41,808 nucleotides of DNA from an uncultured Clostridia bacterium (GCA_946563605.1 CAMNVW010000002.1:1-41808); one strand, 5' to 3'; shown: positions 25,651-34,007, numbered from the stretch's first letter. Notes: generated by a model from the letters alone, not told the origin. Translations and numbers: made by a program.

Positions 25651-25798
25651 GCTGTCATATTCCAAAGACAGCAGGTGCAAATGCAAACAAGCATTGCTTA
25701 AAAGTAGCCTGCCGAGGAAACGATGATAAAGCATATGATTATGACTTTACATCCGCTCTTTTCCCTCGGTGATCCCACTGAGAGAAGGGAGCTTTTTT
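25651..25798 (+). promoter_or_regulatory. Ribosomal protein L10 leader with attenuator
   Basis: The leader begins with a 6-bp hairpin (25651-25656 with 25667-25672) and continues with paired segments around a likely L10-binding region. CCGAGG (25712-25717) can pair with CCTCGG (25764-25769). A competing terminator pairs 25755-25767 with 25780-25792 and is followed by six Ts. The two pairings exclude each other. By analogy with known L10 leaders, L10(L12) binding should favour termination. Confidence 0.75.
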
Positions 25799-25908
25799 AA
25801 GTTTTCGGGTTTTCCGAGAAGGTGTACCTTCTTGGGGCGGCGATTTGCATCGAATCCGCGCTGTGAACAATGTGTTCACGGCAAACAACTTTCAGGAGGT
25901 GAACTGAT

Positions 25909-26460
25909 TTGCCAAACGAAAAGGTTTTGCTCGAAAAACAGCAGTACGTTGCTGAGCTCAAAGAAAAGCTCGCAAACGCTGCTGCCGGTGTCCTGGTTGA
26001 TTACAAGGGCATCTCTGTTGCAGACGATACCAAACTTCGTAAAGAACTGCGTGAAGCTGGCGTTGAGTACCGTGTTATCAAAAACACAATGCTTCGTCTG
26101 GCGCTGAAAGATACCGCTTATGAGGATCTGTCCAGCGTTCTGGAAAACACCACTGCACTTGCACTCTCTAACGAGGATCCAATCGTTGCAGCTAAAATCA
26201 TCTGCAAATATATTGAGGATACAAAAGATACCTCTTACGCTGTAAAAGCTGGTTTTGCAGATGGTAAACCAATGGATAAAGCAGGCATTGAGACTCTGTC
26301 CAAACTGCCAAACAAAGAAGGCCTGGTATCTATGTTGCTCAGCGTTCTCACTGGCAACCTCAGAGGTCTTGCTGTTGCTATCAAAGCAATTGGCGAGAAA
26401 CAGGAAGAGGCTGGCGCTCCAGCTGCCGATGTAGCTGAAGAAGCTCCTGCTGCTGAATAA
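25909..26460 (+). CDS. rplJ: 50S ribosomal protein L10
   Basis: L10 forms the base of the ribosomal stalk and binds L7/L12 dimers. The 183-residue protein has the usual N-terminal rRNA-binding domain (GVLVDYKGISVADDTKLRKE) and an Ala/Glu-rich C-terminal helix for L12 binding. It starts with TTG, eight bases after AGGAGGTG. A 110-nt stretch with two small hairpins separates it from the attenuator. Confidence 0.97.
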   Translation: MPNEKVLLEKQQYVAELKEKLANAAAGVLVDYKGISVADDTKLRKELREAGVEYRVIKNTMLRLALKDTAYEDLSSVLENTTALALSNEDPIVAAKIICKYIEDTKDTSYAVKAGFADGKPMDKAGIETLSKLPNKEGLVSMLLSVLTGNLRGLAVAIKAIGEKQEEAGAPAADVAEEAPAAE

Positions 26461-26528
26461 TCCATTTCCCACTTCGGACGGAATGTCCAAACACTACAAT
26501 TTATTTTTGAAATTATGGAGGTACTATC

Positions 26529-26900
26529 ATGGCTTCTGAGAAAGTTTTAGCATTTGTTGAAAATGTTAAAGAACTGACTGTTCTTGAGCTTGCTGAGCTC
26601 GTAAAAGCACTGGAAGAAGAATTTGGCGTTTCTGCTGCAGCTCCTGTAGCTGTTGCAGCTGCTCCAGCAGCAGCTGCTGTTGAGGAGAAAACTGAATTCG
26701 ACGTTATCCTCAAAAACGCTGGCGCATCCAAAATGGGTGTTATCAAACTGGTTAAAGAGATCACTGGTCTCGGCCTGAAAGAAGCAAAAGCTCTGGTTGA
26801 CGAGTGTCCAAAACCAATCAAAGAAGGCGCTTCCAAAGCTGAAGCTGAAGAAATCAAAACAAAGCTGGAAGAAGCTGGCGCAGAAATCGAACTCAAGTAG
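26529..26900 (+). CDS. rplL: 50S ribosomal protein L7/L12
   Basis: This acidic stalk protein recruits translation factors. The 123-residue protein shows the N-terminal dimerisation domain, an Ala-rich hinge at about 36-53, and a C-terminal factor-binding domain ([23 protein letters not shown]). It follows rplJ by 68 bp, with GGAGGT before the ATG, and is closed by a strong terminator. Confidence 0.98.
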   Translation: MASEKVLAFVENVKELTVLELAELVKALEEEFGVSAAAPVAVAAAPAAAAVEEKTEFDVILKNAGASKMGVIKLVKEITGLGLKEAKALVDECPKPIKEGASKAEAEEIKTKLEEAGAEIELK

Positions 26901-26924
26901 TTCTATTTGCATCTGCAATAAAGC

Positions 26925-26958
26925 ACCGGATACAGAATATTCTGTATCCGGTTTTTTT
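26925..26958 (+). terminator. Terminator of rplJ-rplL
   Basis: A fully palindromic 26-bp sequence (26926-26951) is followed by seven Ts. Confidence 0.92.
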
Positions 26959-26992
26959 ATTCTCAAAATTCAATTTTCTGCCGGCTTTGTAT

Positions 26993-27021
26993 TTGCCACT
27001 CTTTCTTTCCTATGCTATAAT
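26993..27021 (+). promoter_or_regulatory. Sigma-A promoter of the ygiQ-like gene
   Basis: TTGCCA (26993-26998), a 17-bp spacer and TATAAT (27016-27021) with an upstream TGC give a strong extended promoter 50 bp before the start. Confidence 0.8.
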
Positions 27022-27070
27022 AAAGAGCACAATAGAACAACATCAATCCGTTTTTATAAAGGAGCATACT

Positions 27071-29044
27071 ATGAGCTCAAAATTTCTTCCAATTACCAGG
27101 GCAGAAGCTCTCGAGCGCGGCTGGGAGCAGCTGGATTTTGTTTATATCATCGGCGATGCCTATGTCGATCACCCCAGCTTCGGCGCTGCGATCATCTCGC
27201 GCGTAATCGAGGCGATGGGCTTTTCCATCGGCATCATCTCTCAGCCGGTGTGCGACCGCGACTACATGGAATTTGGTCTGCCGAAATATGCCTTTCTGGT
27301 CACCGGCGGCAACATCGACTCGATGGTTGCACACTACACCGCTGCCAAACGCAAGCGCAGCGATGACGCCTATACCCCGGGCGGAAAAGCCGGCAGACGT
27401 CCTGACCGCGCCACCATCGTTTATTCCCGCAAGCTCCGCGAGCTTTACCCCGACTCGACCATCGTGATCGGCGGTCTGGAGGCTTCTCTGCGCCGGTTCG
27501 CACACTATGATTACTGGGACGATGCAGTGCGTCCATCCATTCTGGTGGATACGCAGGCGGATATGCTGCTGTACGGAATGGGTGAAAAGGTCGTTCGTCA
27601 GTTAGCTAACCAGCTTGCCGATGGAAAAGACATCCACGACATCCGCGATATCCGCGGCACCTGTTATCTGTGTACACAGGATGAAATCCCTGCTGAAAGC
27701 GTTTCCTGCGCTTCCTACCACAAGGTTTCCGAAAACAAGGAAAGCTACGCAAAAGCGCATCAGATTCAAAACGAGTGGCAGGATGCGGTCTACGGCAAGA
27801 TCATCGTTCAAAAGCAGACCGACACCGACTATCTGGTGCAGAATCCACCGATGTCCACCCTCACCCGAGAGGAATTGGACGAGGTGTTTGAGCTTCCTTT
27901 CACACGCACCTACCATCCTTCCTATGAAAAATTGGGTGGCGTAGACGCCATCAAGGAAGTGGAATTTTCCATCATGCAGAACCGCGGATGTTTCGGAAAC
28001 TGCAATTTCTGCGCGATCACCTTTCATCAGGGACGGCAGGTTGTTTCCCGAAGCGAGGAATCCATCCTCAAAGAAGCCGAGGAAATGACTCACAACCCTC
28101 ATTTCAAGGGCTACATCCATGACGTAGGCGGTCCGACCGCAAACTTCCGCTACCCCTCCTGCAAAAAGCAGCTGAAATACGGTCTGTGTCAAAACCGCAA
28201 ATGTCTTGCGCCAAAACCTTGTCCGCAGATGGATATCGACCACTCGGAATATGTACAGCTGCTGCGCAAACTGCGCAAAGTCAAGGGCGTGAAAAAGGTC
28301 TTTGTCCGTTCGGGCATCCGCTACGACTATGCCATCGCCGACCCCGACCCGACCTTTATGCAGGAGCTTGTCAAATACCACATCAGCGGTCAGCTCAAGG
28401 TCGCACCTGAGCATTGTGTCAACCATGTTCTGGATACAATGGGCAAGCCGCATATTCAGGACTTCGACCGCTTCTGCAAATGCTTTTACGAGGAAACCAA
28501 AAAAATCGGCAAGGAGCAGTACCTTGTCCCTTACCTGATGTCCTCCCATCCGGGATGCACGATTGCCGATGCGGTAGAACTTGCGCTCTATCTGAAAAAG
28601 CACCATATGCGACCGGAGCAGGTGCAGGACTTCTATCCGACGCCTGGCACCAATTCCACCTGTATGTTCTATACCGGTTTAGACCCGCAGACCATGAAGC
28701 CGGTCTATGTGCCGAAAACGGCGGAAGAAAAATTCTATCAGCGCACCCTGCTGCAATACTATAAACCGGAAAACCGCCGAAACGTCATTGAGGCATTGAT
28801 TCATGCGCACCGCGAGGATTTGATTGGTTACGGCGCAAACTGTCTTGTCGCACCGGATGCAGAATATATCCGCACCCACAACCAGAAAACTGCTGCGAAC
28901 CGAAATACCCCTGCGCCTTCCAGCCGCCGCACAAACGGCAAACCGGCAGCAAGAAAGCAAAAGGCTGCGCGCAAAACACCTGTTGTGGAACGTGGTGGAC
29001 TGCTCACCAACGACACACGCTCTTCCCGCAAAAAATATCGTTAA
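27071..29044 (+). CDS. YgiQ family radical SAM protein
   Basis: The 657-residue protein belongs to the YgiQ/UPF0313 family of radical SAM enzymes, whose reaction is unknown. The CxxxCxxC motif that holds the [4Fe-4S] cluster is at Cys307, 311 and 314, between a B12-binding-like N-terminal region and a C-terminal extension. The last 60 residues are basic and low in complexity. I chose the ATG at 27071, which has AAAGGAG upstream. The frame stays open to 26987, inside the promoter. The next gene follows by 15 bp. Confidence 0.9.
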   Translation: MSSKFLPITRAEALERGWEQLDFVYIIGDAYVDHPSFGAAIISRVIEAMGFSIGIISQPVCDRDYMEFGLPKYAFLVTGGNIDSMVAHYTAAKRKRSDDAYTPGGKAGRRPDRATIVYSRKLRELYPDSTIVIGGLEASLRRFAHYDYWDDAVRPSILVDTQADMLLYGMGEKVVRQLANQLADGKDIHDIRDIRGTCYLCTQDEIPAESVSCASYHKVSENKESYAKAHQIQNEWQDAVYGKIIVQKQTDTDYLVQNPPMSTLTREELDEVFELPFTRTYHPSYEKLGGVDAIKEVEFSIMQNRGCFGNCNFCAITFHQGRQVVSRSEESILKEAEEMTHNPHFKGYIHDVGGPTANFRYPSCKKQLKYGLCQNRKCLAPKPCPQMDIDHSEYVQLLRKLRKVKGVKKVFVRSGIRYDYAIADPDPTFMQELVKYHISGQLKVAPEHCVNHVLDTMGKPHIQDFDRFCKCFYEETKKIGKEQYLVPYLMSSHPGCTIADAVELALYLKKHHMRPEQVQDFYPTPGTNSTCMFYTGLDPQTMKPVYVPKTAEEKFYQRTLLQYYKPENRRNVIEALIHAHREDLIGYGANCLVAPDAEYIRTHNQKTAANRNTPAPSSRRTNGKPAARKQKAARKTPVVERGGLLTNDTRSSRKKYR

Positions 29045-29059
29045 CAGAAAGGATTCCCT

Positions 29060-30040
29060 ATGGCAAAGCGAAAAAAACAATATAACCAGCGTCTCCCCAA
29101 ATGGGTCGTCTCGGTCTTTGCGGTCATCGCCGTTATTTTAAGCATCATCACCTTTGGCGGAGATGTCATCGGCGTCGATACCTCCTTTGTGCAGGAGTGC
29201 ATGAATGTCATCGACCGCATTCTCTATGGTGGTCCGACCGGTCCAACGCCTTCCCTGCCTGCTTCCGGTCAGGCGAAGGTATATATCATCGACGTTGAGC
29301 AGGGGGAAAGCATCCTCATCACCACCGAGGAAAAATCCATGCTCATCGACGCCGGTGAAAACAACATGGGTCAAACCGTACTGGATTTTATCGACACATT
29401 GGGACTTGACCACCTTGACTATGTGCTCGCTACCCATCCCCACTCCGACCACATCGGCGGCATGGATACCGTCTTGGAAAACATCGACGTAGGCGAGGTT
29501 TTCTTCGGGGATTTGCCGGACGAGCTCACCCCCACCACCAAAACCTACGAGGACGTTTTGGACGCCATTGAGGAAAAGGATATTCCGCTTTCTCTGGCAG
29601 CCCCGGGCGACACACTCGACCTTGGAAATGGCGCAGTGCTGACCTTCCTTGGACCTGTCACACAGGACATTTCCAGCCTGAACAATGCCTCTGTTGTCAG
29701 CCGTCTTGACTTTGGCGAAACTTCCTTCCTGTTTAACGGCGACCAAGAGGTTCCAATGGAAGAACTGCTGCTCGACAGCAATGCTTATCTTGACTGCGAT
29801 ATGATGACCATGGGACACCACGGAAGCTCCACCTCCTCCTCACAGGCTTATGTGGACGCAGTCTCCCCTGATTATGCCGTCATCTCTTGCGGACGCGGCA
29901 ACAAGTACGGTCATCCGCACAAGGAAACCACCGCCATGCTCGACGAAATGGACATTGAATATTACCGCACCGATTTATCGGGCAACATCACCTTTACCAG
30001 TAACGGCAAAGACATCTCTGTCCGCACCGAGAAACCGTAA
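29060..30040 (+). CDS. Secreted or membrane-anchored metallo-beta-lactamase-fold protein (ComEC C-domain-like)
   Basis: The 326-residue protein has a basic N terminus, a single membrane helix (about 14-33), a Pro/Gly linker, and a metallo-beta-lactamase domain. That domain has the metal motif THPHSDH (His126, His128, Asp130, His131) and a later GHHGS. This arrangement resembles the hydrolase domain of the DNA-uptake protein ComEC and related extracellular nucleases, so a phosphodiesterase or nuclease role outside the cell is possible. It is followed by a DUF3006 gene, a common partner. Confidence 0.8.
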   Translation: MAKRKKQYNQRLPKWVVSVFAVIAVILSIITFGGDVIGVDTSFVQECMNVIDRILYGGPTGPTPSLPASGQAKVYIIDVEQGESILITTEEKSMLIDAGENNMGQTVLDFIDTLGLDHLDYVLATHPHSDHIGGMDTVLENIDVGEVFFGDLPDELTPTTKTYEDVLDAIEEKDIPLSLAAPGDTLDLGNGAVLTFLGPVTQDISSLNNASVVSRLDFGETSFLFNGDQEVPMEELLLDSNAYLDCDMMTMGHHGSSTSSSQAYVDAVSPDYAVISCGRGNKYGHPHKETTAMLDEMDIEYYRTDLSGNITFTSNGKDISVRTEKP

Positions 30041-30090
30041 CCAAACCTGCATATCCTGCACACCTGATTTTTACAAGGAGTTGTCTGTTT

Positions 30091-30333
30091 ATGAGAGAAC
30101 TGATTATCGACCGATTTGAAGAAACCTACGTCGTCTGCCAAACACCTGACGGGCAGTTGGATGCCTTTCCGCGCAAACGCCTGCCGGAGAATGCCAAAGA
30201 AGGCAGCTGGCTGGTCATCCACGATGACGGCACAGTGGAGGTGGACATTGAAAAGACCCTCCGCCATCAGGCAATCAATATGTACCGCATGAAAAATATG
30301 CTCAAACGCCGCAAAACTGACCCTGCTGACTAA
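30091..30333 (+). CDS. DUF3006 family protein
   Basis: The 80-residue protein begins RELIIDRFEETYVVCQTPDG, typical of the DUF3006 family, which has a small beta-rich fold and no known function. Such genes often sit beside extracellular ComEC-like hydrolases, as here. It follows the hydrolase gene by 50 bp, has AAGGAG before the ATG, and is followed at once by a strong terminator, so the two are probably an operon. Confidence 0.8.
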   Translation: MRELIIDRFEETYVVCQTPDGQLDAFPRKRLPENAKEGSWLVIHDDGTVEVDIEKTLRHQAINMYRMKNMLKRRKTDPAD

Positions 30334-30338
30334 ATGCC

Positions 30339-30376
30339 AAAATCTCATCAGATCAAAATCTGATGAGATTTTTTTA
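30339..30376 (+). terminator. Terminator after DUF3006
   Basis: A perfect 15-bp stem (30339-30353 with 30358-30372) runs into a T tract. Confidence 0.88.
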
Positions 30377-30381
30377 ATTAC

Positions 30382-30401
30382 ATATTGACATTTCTCGATA
30401 T
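30382..30401. promoter_or_regulatory. ArsR-type operator O1
   Basis: ATATTGA-N6-TCGATAT is an imperfect palindrome with six of seven matching arm positions. It covers the -35 hexamer of the promoter and part of its spacer. Its centre is 34 bp from that of O2, about three helical turns. Confidence 0.65.
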
Positions 30402-30413
30402 GTTGCTTATACT
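30385..30413 (+). promoter_or_regulatory. Sigma-A promoter of the arsR-cobW operon
   Basis: A perfect TTGACA (30385-30390), a 17-bp spacer and TATACT (30408-30413) form a strong promoter that lies between, and partly under, two operator-like palindromes. Confidence 0.85.
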
Positions 30414-30415
30414 AT

Positions 30416-30435
30416 ATATCGAAGAACATCAATAT
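30416..30435. promoter_or_regulatory. ArsR-type operator O2
   Basis: ATATCGA-N6-TCAATAT has the same consensus as O1 (ATATYGA-N6-TCRATAT). It covers the predicted transcription start and ends just before the ribosome binding site. Confidence 0.65.
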
Positions 30436-30446
30436 GAGGTGATCCC

Positions 30447-31727
30447 ATGAACCCTTCCTATACAGAAAACGTCGCCATCTTCAAGGCTTTGAGCGACGAG
30501 AACCGCTGGAAAATCCTTGAATTTCTGCAAGGCGGCGAAAAATGCGGCTGTGTGCTGCTCAATAAGCTCGACATCAGCCAGTCTACCCTGTCCCATCATA
30601 TGAAAATCCTCTGCGACTCCGGCATTGTGGTCGGACGCAAAGATGGCAAATGGATGCACTACTCCATCTCCCCCGAGGGCATTGAAACGGCACAGCGCCT
30701 GCTTCTTTCCCTCTCACAACCCGTTCTTGAACCGCAGCACTCTTCTGAACAGGGATGCGGCTGCAATAAAATTTCGCTACGAGGTGATTGTTCTATGGAA
30801 AACAAAACACAGCTCTATGTCCTGACCGGTTTTTTAGGTTCAGGAAAAACCACTATTTTGCTCAAACTTCTGGATACACTCAAAGACAAAAAGATCGGCG
30901 TTATCCAGAACGAATTTGGCAAACTCGGCATTGACGGCACCATCCTGCGCAATGATAATATCAAGATGGTCGAACTGAACCGCGGTTCCATCTTCTGTTC
31001 CTGCCTGCGGCTTTCCTTTGTGCAGGCTTTGGCGGAGATGGCGGAGCACCACTTTGATTATCTCTTTGTCGAAAGCTCCGGCATCGGCGACCCGTCCAAT
31101 GTGCTGGAAATCATCGAAGCGACCAAACAGATCTCCGGCGACTGCTTCGATTATCACGGCTCGCTGTGTCTGGTGGATGCAGTCAACTTTTTCGACCAGC
31201 TCGGCGATATGGAATCGGTTTACCGCCAGCTCAAACACTGCCATATGGCGGTGCTGACCAAGGTCGATCTGGTGGATGCCGACAAGCTCGTTGCGCTCAA
31301 AGAAAAAATCCGCGAGATCAACCCTGTCTGCCGCATCGAAACAAGTTCAAACGCCAGCCTTGATCTTTCCTTCCTCCACGAAAATCTTCTGCAATACCAG
31401 TGGGCAGAAAACGAGGAAACCACCAACTCGGAGGAAACCAAGCCAAAAACACTTTTCATGAACTTTGAGGGAGAGATAGACCCTGAAAAACTGGAAAACT
31501 TCCTCACCGTTTTGGAACCTGACCTTTACCGCGCAAAAGGCTTTTTCCACTTCACCGACGGCTGGCATCAGGTAGACGTGGTCGGCAGCAGAATCGACCG
31601 CAAACCTTGCCCAGAGCAGGAAAAATCCCAGATAGTATTTATCTCCAAGATCGGCACCGCTATCATCAAAAAAATCTTTGCTGCATGGGAGTTCGAGGTT
31701 GGACTGCCAATGGAGCTGAAAAACTAA
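30447..31727 (+). CDS. ArsR-family repressor fused to CobW-family GTPase
   Basis: Residues 1-95 are an ArsR/SmtB winged helix with CGC at 33-35 in the recognition-helix region, the site where ArsR binds arsenite, and SQSTLSHHMKIL as recognition helix. A short linker holds another CGC (104-106). From residue 117 the protein is a COG0523 GTPase with TGFLGSGKTT (127-136), a CSC motif (184-186) where the family has CxCC, and a TKVDL guanine motif. An in-frame ATG at 30795 with GAGGTG eight bases upstream could give the GTPase alone (310 residues). Such genes are normally separate. Confidence 0.8.
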   Translation: MNPSYTENVAIFKALSDENRWKILEFLQGGEKCGCVLLNKLDISQSTLSHHMKILCDSGIVVGRKDGKWMHYSISPEGIETAQRLLLSLSQPVLEPQHSSEQGCGCNKISLRGDCSMENKTQLYVLTGFLGSGKTTILLKLLDTLKDKKIGVIQNEFGKLGIDGTILRNDNIKMVELNRGSIFCSCLRLSFVQALAEMAEHHFDYLFVESSGIGDPSNVLEIIEATKQISGDCFDYHGSLCLVDAVNFFDQLGDMESVYRQLKHCHMAVLTKVDLVDADKLVALKEKIREINPVCRIETSSNASLDLSFLHENLLQYQWAENEETTNSEETKPKTLFMNFEGEIDPEKLENFLTVLEPDLYRAKGFFHFTDGWHQVDVVGSRIDRKPCPEQEKSQIVFISKIGTAIIKKIFAAWEFEVGLPMELKN

Positions 31728-31740
31728 AAGGAGGGTGCAT

Positions 31741-31986
31741 ATGAGCGTCAATATCAAGGTCATCGGCGAAGGCTGCGACCGCTGCGACACCTTATTCAAT
31801 AATACCATCGAGGCAGTGGCGGAGCTCCAGCTCGACGCGGAAATTGAAAAAATCGAAAATCTGATTGAAATTGTAAAACTCGGCGTACTCTCTGCGCCAT
31901 CGCTGATGGTAGACGGCAAACTGCTTGTCAGCGGTCAGGTGGCTTCCACCGAAAAAATCATCAAACTGCTGAAAAAATACCAATAA
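31741..31986 (+). CDS. Thioredoxin-like redox-active disulfide protein
   Basis: The 81-residue protein has a thioredoxin fold with the CxxC pair CDRC near residues 11-14 and the cis-proline segment APSLMVDGK. It matches the small 'redox-active disulfide protein 2' family often encoded beside COG0701 permeases. It may keep metal-binding thiols reduced. AGGAGGG lies seven bases before the ATG, 13 bp after the fusion gene. Confidence 0.85.
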   Translation: MSVNIKVIGEGCDRCDTLFNNTIEAVAELQLDAEIEKIENLIEIVKLGVLSAPSLMVDGKLLVSGQVASTEKIIKLLKKYQ

Positions 31987-32001
31987 TTCCGGTATAGAAA
32001 A

Positions 32002-32043
32002 TCCAGAGGGAAGATTCCTTCTTCCTAAAATCTTCCCTCTGGA
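32002..32043 (+). other. Intergenic 15-bp hairpin without U tract
   Basis: A perfect 15-bp stem (32002-32016 with 32029-32043) with a 12-nt loop follows the thioredoxin-like gene. No T run follows it, so it may protect the upstream message rather than end it. Confidence 0.55.
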
Positions 32044-32057
32044 CTCCTGCCTTCGTT

Positions 32058-32081
32058 GGCTGTTGGCACAGCCTGTTTTTT
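32058..32081 (+). terminator. Weak terminator before the permease gene
   Basis: A 6-bp stem (32058-32063 with 32068-32073) is followed by TGTTTTTT. It could end most transcripts before the permease gene, which has its own promoter-like sequence. Confidence 0.5.
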
Positions 32082-32089
32082 CAAAATAT

Positions 32090-32109
32090 AAATCGTTATA
32101 ATTCGATAG
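32090..32109 (+). promoter_or_regulatory. Permease promoter -10 inside a third ArsR-type operator
   Basis: A consensus TATAAT (32097-32102) forms exactly the 6-bp centre of AAATCGT-N6-TCGATAG. This matches the O1/O2 consensus at five of seven left and six of seven right positions. No good -35 is visible. Confidence 0.5.
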
Positions 32110-32131
32110 ACTAATCACGGGAGGTCCATTT

Positions 32132-33139
32132 ATGAACACCGTCAAATCCATCTGGTTTTTCTTTCAGGATCAAATCTTAGGGATGCAGTGGCTGAAAGCG
32201 CTGATCACAAATCTTCTGACTGCCATCGGCGTGGACAGCACCTCCGCATTAGGCGGAAGCCTTTGCTTTTTCATCTATGACGTCATCAAGATTTTCATTC
32301 TTCTCTCGGTGCTGATTTTCAGCATCTCCTATATCCAGAGCTTTTTTCCGCCCGAGCGCACCAAAAAAATCCTCGGACGTTTTCATGGCATCGGCGCAAA
32401 CACCCTTGCCGCACTGCTGGGAACTGTCACACCGTTTTGTTCCTGCTCCTCCATTCCGCTGTTCATCGGCTTCACCAGTGCCGGTCTGCCGCTGGGCGTC
32501 ACCTTCTCGTTTTTGATTTCCTCTCCGTTGGTTGACCTCGGTTCGCTCGTGCTGCTGACCAGTGTGTTTGGCGGTAAAATCGCCGTTGTCTACGTTGTTG
32601 TTGGACTGATTTTAGCGGTACTCGGCGGTTCGCTGATCGAACACCTGCACCTGGAAAACGAGGTGGAAGAATTTATCCGCAGCGCCGGACGTGTTGATAT
32701 CAATATGCCGGAACTGACCGTTGCTGACCGTCTGGACTACGCAAAGGAGCAGTTGCTTTCCACCGTCCAAAAAGTTGCACCATACATTTTCATCGGTGTA
32801 GGCATCGGCGCTTTAATCCACAATTTTATTCCCCAAACAATCGTTGAACAGCTTCTCGGTGCAGACAAATGGTACTCCGTTCCTCTTGCCACCCTCATCG
32901 GCGTTCCGATGTATGCGGACATCTTCGGCACCATCCCTGTGGCAGAAAGCTTGTTCGCCAAGGGAGCCGGTCTTGGCACCATCCTTTCGTTTATGATGGG
33001 CGTCACCGCGCTTTCCCTGCCGTCGATGATCATGCTGCGCAAAGCTGTCAAACCAAAACTGCTTGCCATTTTTATCGCTGTCGTTACTGTCGGCATCATG
33101 CTGATTGGATTCTTCTTTAACTTTGCCTTTTCGTTTTAA
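32132..33139 (+). CDS. COG0701 permease (ArsP/DUF318 type)
   Basis: The 335-residue protein has eight or more membrane helices and the family motif TPFCSCSSIPLF at 100-111, with Cys103 and Cys105. The segment SFLISSPLVD follows. COG0701 permeases export organoarsenicals or metal ions, and the neighbouring ArsR-type sensor with CxC suggests an arsenic or similar thiophilic substrate. Which one cannot be read from the sequence. GGGAGG precedes the ATG. Confidence 0.85.
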   Translation: MNTVKSIWFFFQDQILGMQWLKALITNLLTAIGVDSTSALGGSLCFFIYDVIKIFILLSVLIFSISYIQSFFPPERTKKILGRFHGIGANTLAALLGTVTPFCSCSSIPLFIGFTSAGLPLGVTFSFLISSPLVDLGSLVLLTSVFGGKIAVVYVVVGLILAVLGGSLIEHLHLENEVEEFIRSAGRVDINMPELTVADRLDYAKEQLLSTVQKVAPYIFIGVGIGALIHNFIPQTIVEQLLGADKWYSVPLATLIGVPMYADIFGTIPVAESLFAKGAGLGTILSFMMGVTALSLPSMIMLRKAVKPKLLAIFIAVVTVGIMLIGFFFNFAFSF

Positions 33140-33145
33140 AACATC

Positions 33146-33180
33146 AAAAAGGAGCTGCCTTATCGGCAGCTCCTTTTTTT
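33146..33180. terminator. Bidirectional terminator
   Basis: A 14-bp stem (33146-33159 with 33165-33178), with As before and Ts after, ends the permease transcript. It can also serve the convergent DUF378 gene. Confidence 0.9.
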
Positions 33181-33198
33181 GCACAAATATCGGGAAAA

Positions 33199-33423
33199 CT
33201 ATATGCGCCGTTCTCTGGCTGTTTCATGGTGTGCCTCGGTATCTCGGAAAAAGAAAGAGATGGCCCAGATGCCTGCAAGCGCTACCAGCGTATAAATAAT
33301 ACGGCTGAGGAAACCTGCCTGACCGCCAAAAAGGGCCGCTACAATGTCGTACTGAAAAAGACCGATGCTTCCCCAGTTGAGCGCGCCAATGACTACCAGC
33401 GCAAGTACGATTCTATCCATCAT
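33199..33423 (-). CDS. DUF378 family membrane protein
   Basis: The 74-residue protein has two membrane helices and the family pattern IGALNWGSIGLF followed by DIVAALFG. DUF378 proteins are small membrane proteins of unknown function. GGAGA precedes the ATG. It lies 165 bp downstream of the AbrB-type gene in the same orientation. Confidence 0.85.
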   Translation of the reverse strand: MMDRIVLALVVIGALNWGSIGLFQYDIVAALFGGQAGFLSRIIYTLVALAGIWAISFFFRDTEAHHETARERRI

Positions 33424-33587
33424 AATAACATCTCCATTCTAAATTGCCAATGGGACAGCTGTTCTTAAACTGTATCCCATGTTATTTCAGGACAATGTTA
33501 TTCTTTGCGCAACATTCGTGTTCTATTCAAGGTTTTCTTTTCATACGCTGAAAATGAATCGGGAATTTTTTCAAAATCAATGAAACC

Positions 33588-33830
33588 CTACTTTGCACAA
33601 ATTTCATCCAAACATTTTTTGCATACACAACGTCCTTTAAAGCTTTGCAGCTCTTCTTTGGATGAGCAAAAGACACAGCACGGCTCATATTTTTTTAAAA
33701 TAATTTTATCGTCCTCTGAGGTAATCTCCAACGAATCCTTAATCTTGATGTCCAGCACACGTCTGAGCTCCATCGGAAGAACGATTCTTCCAAGTTCGTC
33801 TACTTTTCTTACAATCCCTGTTGATTTCAT
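33588..33830 (-). CDS. AbrB/SpoVT-type transcription regulator with cysteine-rich tail
   Basis: The first 48 residues form an AbrB/SpoVT swapped-hairpin DNA-binding domain (GIVRKVDELGRIVLPMELRR). The short tail has seven cysteines (51, 52, 55, 68, 70, 73, 78), arranged like a small zinc ribbon. AbrB-like regulators control transition-state and sporulation genes, and spmAB lie just upstream in the opposite direction. I set the start at 33830. The open frame runs back to 33920 through the promoter. Confidence 0.88.
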   Translation of the reverse strand: MKSTGIVRKVDELGRIVLPMELRRVLDIKIKDSLEITSEDDKIILKKYEPCCVFCSSKEELQSFKGRCVCKKCLDEICAK

Positions 33831-33875
33831 ATTGGTAATGCCCCTTTCATCTGCAAACTTCGTCTTTTCTTGATA

Positions 33876-33904
33876 AATATAACCTATTTTCCACCTGGTG
33901 TCAA
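33876..33904 (-). promoter_or_regulatory. Sigma-A promoter of the AbrB-type gene
   Basis: On the minus strand TTGACA (33904-33899), a 17-bp spacer and TATATT (33881-33876) form a strong promoter 46 bp before the start codon. Confidence 0.8.
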
Positions 33905-34007
33905 CCGCAAAGATTACCAAAATTTGGGATAAATTGGAAGAAAAAGTAAATTTTCAACAATTCCCTGTCGAAAAGTATCGAAACTGAAAGGTAGGAGGCT
34001 GATTTTT

